Source: Rosa chinensis
Lineage: Eukaryota > Streptophyta > Magnoliopsida > Rosales > Rosaceae
DNA: 64,000 bases
NCBI RefSeq assembly: GCF_002994745.2
Contig: NC_037090.1
Coordinates: forward strand, 32,036,501 to 32,100,500
Reading direction: 5' to 3'
Part shown: piece by piece, positions 53,635 through 62,398 of the stretch
How the letters are laid out: the number at the start of each line of letters is the position of its first letter
How positions within the stretch are numbered: position 1 is the stretch's first letter
Made by a program: the position numbers and the translations under genes
Notes under the pieces: generated by a model
Database searches by the model: none
Told to the model about the DNA's origin: nothing
Seen by the model: the letters and a program-made list of their open reading frames with translations, nothing else

Positions 53635-54251
53635 GGACCGTTGTTCTACAACGGTCAGTTTAGATCAAGAAGAAGGTATGGGACTGGATTCAGAAGTGTT
53701 TGAGCTGTTTTCATCTCAGAAGGGATTCAAACCCTAATTGCTGTGAATCAAGATACCAAGAGAATTGTTTTGCTGCATTTGGATAACAAATTCAAGCTTC
53801 CGCTGAGATTTTTTGTAGCAAATTGGGGAAAAAGCAAAAACAGGTTTTTCTGTGAAAATTGTTTTCGATTCATAGCATGATAATTAAGTTTTTGATTGTG
53901 CTCAAGAACCTTAGTTGCATTCCCGGCGTGCGTTAGGCTAGAGTAGATGATGACCGGATGAAATTTTCAATTTCTTGATTGTTCTGTGGTTTCTTGGAAT
54001 CGAAACAATTTTGATTGTGCTTGAATATGCATGATGAATTGATTGATGATATGGTATTGTATCTGTGATTGTGTAAAATTGCATGAAGAACAAAAATCTC
54101 CCAGAAATAGTTTACACATTATTAAAGTTGACAGATACAAGAGCTTAATTTTCTTATAAGGATGAATTTGGGTAGAATATAAAGTTAAAAGCTCATGAGT
54201 TTTGTGGTTTTCTGTTGGCATAAGTGATTATGATGCACAAAGCATTCTTCA
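53635..54251 (+). other. C1 interior without recognised coding sequence
   Basis: Between the TRIM and the C1 linker there is about 600 bp of AT-rich sequence. I recognise no gag, protease or integrase, so this part of C1 is either an untranslated segment or a leftover of a deletion. Confidence 0.5.
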
Positions 54252-55510
54252 TTGATGTTGGCAGAAAACACTAATAAGGTACCTGACCAAGTAACTGATC
54301 AAGTAGCTGTATCTGGTCAAGTAATTGATCAAGTCACTGGTCGAGTAACTGACCAAGTAACTGATCAAGTACCTGTAACTGGTCAAGTAATTGACCAAGG
54401 AACTGATCAAGTACTTGTCGCTCAACCTAATCCTGAACATCCTCAGCCTAGAAGATCACAGAGAGCAAGAAAACCAACTTATGGGGGGGGAAGAGAGTGA
54501 CTACATTGTTTATCTGCAAGAAGAAAAAATTGAAATGGACTGTGCAGAGGACAATGATCCAACTACATTTAATTAGGCCATTGAAAGTAGTGAATCTCCT
54601 CAATGGCAGCTAGCAATGGAAGCAGAAATTAATTCCATGAGTCAAAATGCAGTTTGGGAATTAGTTGAAACTGACCCCAACTAGAAGCCTATAGGTTGTA
54701 AATGGGTTTTCAAAATCAAAAGAGATGCAACTGGCAATGTAGAGAGACATAAAGCAAGATTAGTTGCCAAGGGTTTTACACAGAAGGAGGGCATTGACTT
54801 CACTGAGACTTTTTCTCCAGTTTCTACAAAAGACTCGTTTAGGATAATCATAGCTTTAGTGGCTCATTTTGATACGGAGCTGCACCAGATGGATGTTAAA
54901 ACAGCCTTCTTGAATGGTGAACTAGATGAAGTGATTTCTATGAGGCAGCCAGAAGGATTTGTACAAACTGGAAGTGAAAATTTAGTGTGTAAGTTAAGAA
55001 AATCAATTTATGGCCTAAAACAAGCTTCTAGACAGTGGTACAAGAAATTTGATTATGTGATTTCTACTTTTGGATTTATAGAAAATCTTGTGGATGAGTG
55101 TGTTTATTTGAAGACAGTTGGGAACAATTTTATTTTCCTAGTTCTCTATGTGGATGATATACTCTTGGCTAGCAGTAACCTAAAACTGCTCAAAGACACT
55201 AAGAATTTTCTGTCAAAGAATTTTGACATGAAAGACTTAGGAGAAACATCCTATGTACTAGGTATTGAAATTAAAAGAGATAAGGCACATAGACTACTTG
55301 GTTTGTCTCAACAGAATTATGTTACCAAAATTTTAAAGAGATTTGGTATGGAGAAGTGTGCAGCTGGAGAAGTTCTCATGTCCAAAGGAGATAAGTTAAC
55401 CAAGAAGCAAAGTCCCAATAGTGATGTTGAGAAGGAGAATATGGAGTCAAAGCCTTATGCCAGACTTGTAGGAAGTCTCATGTATGCACAAGTCTACACT
55501 AGGCCAGACT
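54252..55510 (+). pseudogene. C1 pol, first part: integrase-RT linker and reverse transcriptase
   Basis: The linker is unusual: about a dozen repeats of the type DQVTDQV or GQVIDQV (54280-54420), then RRSQRARKPTYGG, the basic motif that normally precedes Copia RT. At a run of eight G (about 54483-54490) the frame changes. RT follows in frame 1 with QWQLAMEAEINSMSQNAVWE, KWVFKIKRDATGNVERHKAR, ETFSPVSTKDSFR, HQMDVKTAFLNGELDE, YGLKQASRQWYKKF and the catalytic YVDDILLASS at about 55147. In-frame TAG codons lie at 54574 and 54682. The reading is cut after the codons for ARPDL-type sequence (YTRPDL) at 55510 by CACTA-3 and resumes at 59714. Confidence 0.9.
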
Positions 55511-56805
55511 TGCACTACACCAAAAACTGCATCACACAACGGAGAACAAATCCTCTATTGTCTGTTGACAACAATTGAATCATACAACACATTTAATAAA
55601 TCTTCATTGTATAAAGATGCTCAAATTCTAAGACACAACGGAAAGAAAGATTATCTGTTGTCTGAATGAAAAAAAAAGACCAGCATATTTCCCTCTTACC
55701 ATTGAGTCAAATTTGGCTCCAAATTGTACCCTAGATGTCATTAAATTGGACAACAGTTTAGTTACTTCCGTTGTAGGAGTATACCTGCAAATCATCATAC
55801 AATGGTTTTTAATGTTCTGTTGTGCAAATGAGTACCAAAATTTGGAAATGGCTCCAAAATGACATTCATTCCCCCTAAAACGAGAAAATTCGGCTGCAAT
55901 TGTTTGTTATGCTTGCAAGTTCCAACAACAGAATGAACTATTTCTGTTGTGTGAATGAGAAATGACTAGCCTAAACACGAAACCTAACATTTTGATTGCA
56001 GAGGCAGGAAATTTCCATCTTTCATTCCCTTAGCTATGTAACAAATCAGACAACGTAAACGTATCTATACGTTGTCTGTCTGATTTAAAAAAAAAAAAAA
56101 ATTAATGCCTATTGCCTTAGGCAACTCGAGGGCACACTTAATGCCTTGGCCATTTTTCATGTCTGAGAGAGAAACCCCGAGCTTTTCTTCACTTCGAGCA
56201 AAATCTGGAGCTTTTCTTCATCATCTTCTCAAAACACTTAGACATCACAAATCACCATCTTTCAAAGTTTGGATTTAGATTCTATTCGATTTGGGTTCGA
56301 GTTGGGTTCAATTTGGGGGGTTTTTCATTCTGCTGAAATGAGGGATTTGGGTTCTGACCAATCGAGTTGGGTTCTACTCGATTAGGGTATTTCTTCTGCC
56401 CCAGAGAGAAGATAAATCTCATTCTTTGCAAGCTCCAAACGGGGTATTTCTTCTCTTCTTCTCTTATTCTCTTCTCTCCCAGAAGCCTCAACTCCTCTTC
56501 AAGGCTTCAACATCGTGCCTTGGCTCCGACTCCTTCTTACACCAAATCCAATCACAGCCACCAAACTCTAATCAAAATCTCATAATGCCATCGTCTTCTC
56601 TAGTTCTTGAAAGTCTACTCGTCTCTGGCCAAACCCCAACTCAACCCTAAAAAGAATCTTCATTGAAGCACCCGGTCGAAGTCTTCGCTCGAATCCGAGA
56701 CAATCCATGAGCCAAAGACATGCAACACCTGCGAAATCAGTCAAGTTCAGTCAAGTTCCGAACTTGGTCTCATATTTTGGTTCGTTTCCTTAAGGTTTTG
56801 ATACC

Positions 56806-56879
56806 CTCTTCTTCTTCTTCTTCTTCTTCTTCTTCTTCTTCTTCTTCTTCTTCTTCTTCTTCTTCTTCTTCTTCTTCTT
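56806..56879. repeat. (TCT)n microsatellite, about 23 units
   Basis: An almost uninterrupted CTTCTTCTT run. The serine-rich open frame across it is a by-product. Confidence 0.97.
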
Positions 56880-56948
56880 GCTTTGCATTGGTTTCAAGTA
56901 AGATAAGGTAGTCTCAGTTCTGTAGTTGAGCTATTTACTCAGAGAGAA

Positions 56949-57625
56949 GATGGGAGTCAAGGACAAGAAGAAGAACAATGAGCTTGCCCAGAGAAATTTG
57001 GAGCCTGTTGAAAAGGGTTCGTCGCTTTAATCTCTTGTACTTTGATTTAAGTTTTGTTTTTAATTCGTTTTGCTGTTTGAATTAACTTGAATGCTTCTGG
57101 GATTATGTAGAATGAAGTTAGTAGAGAAAGGGTTTTGGATTTTAGAACAAAAACCAATACATGAATGTGTGTAATTGATGTCCATTATGCAGTAGACAGA
57201 AGACATTTGGATAATTCGGCCTGGAAAGTTGAAGTTTTGCTCTGTAGGTTTATGATGAGAAGAGAATAAAGTATAAACAAGTTGATATTGTGTTGAATTG
57301 TTTCCAGATAACAGTTCAGGACCTTCAGAGATGAGAAAGAGAAAAAGAGAGAAGAAAACAATGGTGATTCGAGAAAAGTTGTTCAGATCTCTATTGAAGG
57401 TAAAGTGGAGTTCTAGCTTTGTTAAATGTTAACTTGTTAATTACTTGGTCAGAATTTTGCATTCAAAATGAACTCAATGCGGTTTGCTCTTGTCATTTCA
57501 CTAGATAACTCGACCAAAGCTGCCAATGACAAGGAAAAGACAAAGAAACTGAGGAAAGGAAAAGGAAAGAAGGTGAAGAACAATCAGGATTTGGATGATC
57601 CCTCTAATACCGATGGTTTTGATTA
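56949..57625 (+). pseudogene. Unrecognised lysine-rich exon-like segments in CACTA-3
   Basis: A start codon at 56950 opens MGVKDKKKNNELAQRNLEPV, followed by a GGTTCG/GT border at about 57015. Later blocks (about 57307-57400 and 57505-57625) encode lysine-rich stretches such as KAANDKEKTKKLRKGKGKK. They resemble the charged N-terminal parts of nucleolar proteins and could belong with the Brix exon downstream. I cannot confirm that. Confidence 0.35.
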
Positions 57626-58086
57626 ATTAAATGGTAAGCTTCTTTAGTTGTTCTTGTAGCATAGTATACTCGCATATAAACCTCATTTATTGTGCAATCT
57701 GTTCATGGTGTCCCCTAGTGAACAAAATTTGGTAGTGAATAATGAACATTTTCAAATTTCCTATGCCATTGCATGTATCTGCTATATTTGGCTTTATATG
57801 CAATTTGAGGTTTTGTACTTTTTTTTCTTGTCTCAAGTTATAAAAATAAGGTATGAATGCCATGCGGGTGTCAACAATAAAATCATTTTCTGCTTTCAAC
57901 TCAATTAACTCAATTTTATTTTTATTAGACGATGAAGCCGCAGATGATCAGAGCCATTTATGTGACATAGGAAGGCAAGGTATTGCCACATCTACCATAG
58001 CATGCAGTTTACGTTTATTTCTTTATTCTTTATTGTATCATTTATAAATGTAGATCTTAATGGTCTTTCTTGTCTTAAACACTCAG

Positions 58087-58176
58087 GAATGTGGTCCTCG
58101 TTTTACCCTTAAATTGATCAGTCTGCAGCACAGGACATTTGATCCTAGAGGCGGGGAGTTTGAGTGGGTTCACAAG
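58087..58176 (+). pseudogene. RPF1-like Brix-domain exon captured by CACTA-3
   Basis: A 90-bp exon between an acceptor (AAACACTCAG) and a donor (GTAATCC) reads [20 protein letters not shown] then [10 protein letters not shown]. This is the C-terminal end of the Brix domain as in ribosome production factor 1, a nucleolar protein of 60S subunit assembly, whose last residues read GPRFTLKL...GEYEWVHK. The remaining domain is not recognisable nearby, so only one exon, with some flanking intron, seems kept. Other Brix proteins are less likely because of the EWVHK ending. Confidence 0.75.
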
Positions 58177-58423
58177 GTAATCCACTTATCAGTCAATTCA
58201 TTTCAGTATATAGGTTTCATATCTTTACCATAAGAAAATATTGAAAGATACCCATATTGTTAGTCAATTGTTTGCAATTTTCTCTGGGATATATGGTGCA
58301 GCTGCTAAAACATTTAAATATGCTTTTGATTACAAACCATCCGGCATCAACTGGTACCCTTCACAACTAGAGGCTTATTATTAATTTGTTAATTTGACTT
58401 TTTCATGTTAAACTGCATACCAG

Positions 58424-58518
58424 AGATCCATGGAAACTTTGATTGATTGGATTGATAGTGAAGTCAACATGAGCAATACTTATGTACTTTTTCGAACTTA
58501 TGCTCCTGTGCATTTCAG
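58424..58518 (+). pseudogene. Trichome birefringence-like (TBL) exon captured by CACTA-3
   Basis: A 95-bp exon between CATACCAG and GTTTGC reads RSMETLIDWIDSEVNMSNTY then VLFRTYAPVHFR. In TBL proteins, Golgi polysaccharide O-acetyltransferases of the PC-esterase/DUF231 fold, the same block (ALxTWxxWVxxNVxxxKTxVFFRxxSPVHFRGG) lies before the C-terminal catalytic DxxH motif. No other TBL motif (GDS or DxxH) is found around it. It is on the same strand as the Brix exon but from an unrelated gene, so CACTA-3 took at least two loci, or one chimeric copy. Confidence 0.75.
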
Positions 58519-59713
58519 GTTTGCTCTATCATTTAAGCTGCTTAGTCTCATTGGTAGATTACGATTTGCTTATTTGTCTCATTAATTAAATGTGTATAAT
58601 GTTCAAATGTACCTCTATCTTAGCTGATACAATCACCAGTCTGACTTATCTATCGACATTGAATTATTATGACATGTATTGGTAATTTAGTATTTGATAA
58701 GTGATGGGAAACCTTGTGCAGGATTTTGAATGGTGAAGATGTAGATATAGAGGAAACAATTCTTCGCACTCCAATATCCAAATCCTAGAAGAACCATTCA
58801 GATTTGTTCTACTCAACACCACAAATAAATAGGAACATTCCTTCTGGTGCTGCAATATGTGCTAACTTGTGAAGCTTCACAACAAGCTTGGAGGTGATGC
58901 AAATAAGAATATAGTGCACAAGATGCTTGGTAAAGTGACACATGAAGGTTTTGTTGAAGTGAAAAGATATTATATCAGCTTTTGATTCATGTGTAGCTAG
59001 TTAGGAATGTTTTTCTTCTTTTATTGTTGGCTTGAAATTTGGACAATTTTGTTTGGGAAATACTGCCTTTTGCAGTTTTATGTACAGAATGTTAGATATT
59101 ATGATGGATTGCTTGATAGATATATTCACTGTTCATTGGGTAAAATGGACCAAATTAATGCACAAATCAATTCAGAGAATGGATGTTTGCAGCAATCATA
59201 CAACAGATTTTCAGAAATGTCAACCAACGTTGTCTGAACAAAAAAATTCTGGGTATTCACACAACGCATTGATAGCTATCACACAATGGATTTCAATAAG
59301 TAACGTCGTCTAGTCTAATTCATTCATAGCTATCACACAATGGATTTCAATAAGTAACGTTGTCTAGTTTTAAGCTCATACAACAGAAAATACCAAAACA
59401 CAGTGGGCTTATTTAATCACACAACAGCTAAACTACAAAACCGTTGTATGAAAATTCAACCCACAACAGCATAAAAGTAAATTCTGTTGTGTGAACTGTT
59501 GCGCACAAGTGCTGCGCATGGGTGCGTCCGGCATCTGTCGAGTTCTTGGACAACGGTGTTAAGAAATATACGTCGACTGACTTTGTATCATGCAACGGTG
59601 AATTCACCGTCATTTGATTTTTCATTAGACAACATCGAGATAGACGACGGTGAGTCTTCAAATCAGACGACGTTTTTTCACCATCGTGTGATGCAGTTTT
59701 TGGTGTAGTGTTG

Positions 59714-60316
59714 TCTTTTGCAGTAGGGATTTTATCAAGGTTTCAATCCAATCTAGGCCATGAGCATTGGGTAGCTAGGAAGAAAGTGTTGAGGTACCTG
59801 CAGAGAACCAAGGGTTATATGCTAGTGTATAGGCAAGTGGAGGATCTGAAACTTATTGGATTCTCATACTCGGATTTTGCAGAAAATTATCCAGACTCCA
59901 AGAAGTCGACTTGTGGATATGTGTTCATGCTTGCAGGAGGTGCTATTGCTTGGAAAACCATGAAACAAACACTTGTTTCAACTTCTACTATGCAAGCTAA
60001 ATTTATTGCAGTATATGAAACTGTGTGTGAAGGACTTTGGATTAGGAATTTTCTCATGTAGACCAAAGTATTGAGTCACATTGTGGCAGACACATTTGTG
60101 ATTTATTGTGATAATGAAGCAGCAGTTTTCTTTGGCAAGAACAGTAAAAGATCAAATAATTCTAAACACATTGATTTGAAGTATTACAGTGTTAGAGAAA
60201 GAGTAAAGCATGGTGAAATAGCTGTTTTGAGTATTGACACAAATTCACAGCTAGTAGATCCTTTCACCAAGGCATTGTCAGTGGCTGCATTCCAGAAGCA
60301 TTGGAATTTTAGCTAA
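59714..60316 (+). pseudogene. C1 pol, second part: end of RT and RNase H
   Basis: The reading resumes with FAVGILSRFQSNLGHEHWVA and KKVLRYLQRTKGYMLVYR, then RNase H with SYSDFAENYPDSKKSTCGYV, GGAIAWKTMKQTLVSTSTMQ and IYCDNEAAVFFGKNSKRS, ending DPFTKALSVAAFQKHWNFS at a TAA. A TAG at 60059-60061 interrupts the frame before SHIVADTF. Typical RNase H residues D, E and D appear, but the glutamate of the usual STMEAEF motif is a lysine codon region here (STMQAKF), so activity would be doubtful even without stops. Confidence 0.88.
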
Positions 60317-60932
60317 TTTAGATGCTTAGGTTCAGTAGAGAGTTAGTCCAGTGGGAGCAATTTAAATTTCTAAGGTTTTTGAGTTCTTGTATTTTCAGTT
60401 GTGATCTTTTGACTTTATTTATCACAACTTATTTGTAATGGCAGTTTATTTATTATCAATAAAATTTTTGAGGTGTTTTCAGACTTTGGTTATTGCTGCA
60501 GCTTTTATTAAATGTTCTGAAAATTGTCGATTTTGTACTTAAAGTTATACTTGCTATTAGATGGCTTAAATCATGTATAGCATGATATTAAGGTTCAAGC
60601 AATAATTTTTAAGCCATCAGTGTTCAGTAAATTTGCTTGAGTTTCTGGTTTAAGAAACATAAAGTAGGACCTAATATATGTTTACTTGTTGATACACATT
60701 AATGGTTTGACATATGTGGATTACAGGAGCTTATGTTGTGGTTTTGAAAGTCTGCATTTTTGTTAAAATGTATACTGTTTCTTGCTCTGCATAAGTAACT
60801 GTGTTCTGACCATGTTGGAATGGAATTTTGGTTTGAATTGTTGTCTGGCCCGCACTTCAGTAAGTTAAATAGATTATGGCATTTTCTGGTGCAAGTTATC
60901 AATGTTAATATGTGTCAGTCCAAGGGGGAGAT
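60317..60932 (+). other. C1 3' untranslated region and polypurine tract
   Basis: No gene. The segment ends CAAGGGGGAGAT (60921-60932), the polypurine tract beside the 3' LTR. Confidence 0.75.
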
Positions 60933-61412
60933 TGTTAGAATCAAATATGGACTTGTCACACATTAACATTAAGTATATTGATAATTAGCTAAATGTCAAA
61001 TCTAGTTTAACATGGACACAAACTCAAATCAATACTTGTAACTTAATGAAAGAGTGTATCAATTCATTAAGGTAAGTAATCCAGTTCTTGGTCTGCAAGA
61101 AAGACTACAATGAAGTGTTACATTAAGAATCTAACTAGGAAACCTAATCTGATCAGGAATGCTTTAATGGGAAGCTTCTTGAGGGTTAAGTCACCTATAT
61201 AAATAAGATGAATTGGTCCCTGTTGCCACCGACGATTATTGCATAAGTTCTGTCCATTGAGAACCAAGGTTGGTAAGTAACAGAAGGCCATATTCAGTGA
61301 CCGAGTTTAGTAGCTACATAAGATGGAATCCATGCCAGTGATTGCTGAAGGTAAGCCTTGATCCCTTTTGTGATTGTTGTGCATATGTTCTGAGCATGTA
61401 TATGGTTTTACA
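60933..61412 (+). repeat. C1 3' LTR
   Basis: 480 bp from TGTTAGAATC to GGTTTTACA, uninterrupted. CCTATATAAATA at about 61195 is a candidate TATA box. GAACA follows at 61413-61417. Confidence 0.95.
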
Positions 61413-61708
61413 GAACAACTATTCTTAATGGTAGCCTCTCATTTTGGGCAGCATGAGTGCAAGCTTCCAAGGAAAGGTTCTGGCAGTCCATCAATCTGCA
61501 AAGCTGTACGTTCTCTTTCAGCCTCTGCCAACCATGGGTGCGACTTTAAATATATAACTATAGCTCGATAAAGACCATCATCCAAGTGCCTGGCATATTC
61601 AGGAATAGTAGCAGCCAAAATTTGATTGGGGTGCTTCAAATTAACATCAGGAGCAACTTCCTCAAGGTATCCATCAATGAGTTTGGCTACCACCGTGACT
61701 AGTGTCAA
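61413..61708 (-). pseudogene. NPH3-family protein, NPH3-domain part (5' half of split pseudogene)
   Basis: On the minus strand from 61708: [58 protein letters not shown], all typical of the NPH3 domain. Around 61510 one base is gained or lost, and the family sequence continues in another frame as [20 protein letters not shown] then LPLRIVV. It meets the C1 duplication at 61413-61417 inside the conserved LPLRxxVxVLFFEQ motif; the other side is at 14330. Upstream coding sequence stops at 61708, where unrelated DNA begins. So this is a 5'-truncated, frameshifted copy, not a working gene. Confidence 0.9.
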
Positions 61709-61799
61709 ATCAATGTTTTAAAACCCTGAGGTGTACTCCGAGGCGTTTTTGGGAGAGCCTCACTAAAAGCGTAAGCCTTGCCATATAAAAGTATACATA

Positions 61800-61831
<32 letters not shown>

Positions 61832-61962
61832 CCAATGAGTTTGGCTACCACCGTGACTAGTGTCAAATCAATGTTTCAAAACCCTGACGCGTACTCCGAG
61901 GTGTTTTTGGGAGAGCCTCACTAAGGCGTAAGCCTTGCCATATAAAAGTATACATATATATA
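61674..61962. repeat. Tandem duplication of the NPH3 pseudogene border, two copies of about 130-158 bp
   Basis: The segment from ATGAGTTTGGCTACCACCGT through AATCAATGTTT, AACCCTGA, TACTCCGAGG, GGGAGAGCCTCACTAA and AAGCCTTGCCATATAAAAG occurs at 61674-61831 and 61832-61962 with a few differences. TA-rich runs (61793-61818) lie between. The first 35 bases are NPH3 sequence, so the duplication post-dates the truncation. Confidence 0.88.
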
Positions 61963-62388
61963 GGGTTATTATCACAAATGGTACCTGAACTTATCTTCTA
62001 TTTTATCGATGGTACCTGAACTTCAATTTTGATCACAACCAGTACTCGAACTTTTCGATTTCATTTTAAATGGTACCTAAGGCCACCTTCGGTCACTATT
62101 CTGGCCAAAAAAGCTAAATATAAAAAAAAAATAAAAAAAAACAAGTTCAAGGCCAGTCTATTACCAAAAAATCATCATTATATATGATTGCAACCCTTGA
62201 AATCATCAAAAATCATCACTATGATTGCCTCCCATGCCGTTTTTAGTCTGAATAGTGACCGGAGGTGGCTCTAGGTACCGTTTAAAATGAAATCGAAAAG
62301 TTCGGGTATTGGTTGTGATCAAAATTGAAGTTCAGGTACCATCGATAAGATTGAGGTATAGTTCAGGTATCATTTGTGATAATAACCC
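61963..62388. mobile_element. MITE with terminal inverted repeats of about 140 bp, Mutator-like appearance
   Basis: Ends are GGGTTATTATCACAAATGGT and its inverse (ATTTGTGATAATAACCC), and arms match over about 61963-62105 and 62245-62388, with motifs such as GTACCTGAACTTCAATTTTG on one side and CAAAATTGAAGTTCAGGTAC on the other. CATATATATA is present on both sides (61953-61962, 62389-62398), which may be a 9-10-bp target duplication or simply the TA microsatellite. No coding capacity. Confidence 0.85.
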
Positions 62389-62398
62389 CATATATATA

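Larger units (their letters stand above)
55513..59710. mobile_element. CACTA-type DNA transposon carrying host exons (CACTA-3)
   Basis: Ends are CACTACACCAAAAACTGC and GCAGTTTTTGGTGTAGTG, inverted copies of each other for 18 bp. TTG is duplicated at 55510-55512 and 59711-59713. Subterminal motifs (CAACAG, TGTTGT, CACACAACGG in both orientations) fill about 55540-56080 and 59200-59690. Interior: RPF1-like and TBL-like exons and a long TCT microsatellite. No transposase. Removing the element and one TTG restores the reading frame of the C1 RT-RNase H, so the insertion is precise. Confidence 0.95.
14331..61412 (+). mobile_element. Copia LTR retrotransposon C1, heavily interrupted by nested elements
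   Basis: The LTRs start TGTTAGAATCAAATATGG and end TATATGGTTTTACA. The 5' LTR is in two pieces (14331-14472 and 32964-33304); the 3' LTR is 60933-61412. Removing the CACTA insertion and one GTA duplication makes both 480 bp, with about 11 substitutions by my count. The target duplication GAACA lies at 14326-14330 and 61413-61417. A primer-binding site (TTGGTATCAGAGC) follows the 5' LTR and a polypurine tract (CAAGGGGGAGAT) precedes the 3' LTR. RT and RNase H remain; gag, protease and most of integrase are missing. It therefore could not have moved unaided in its present form. It holds CACTA-2, the V-PPase-carrying element, C2 and a TRIM within its span, and CACTA-3 in its RT. Confidence 0.92.

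Noticed and set aside
56720..56911. Serine-rich small protein
   Set aside because: Produced by the TCT microsatellite.
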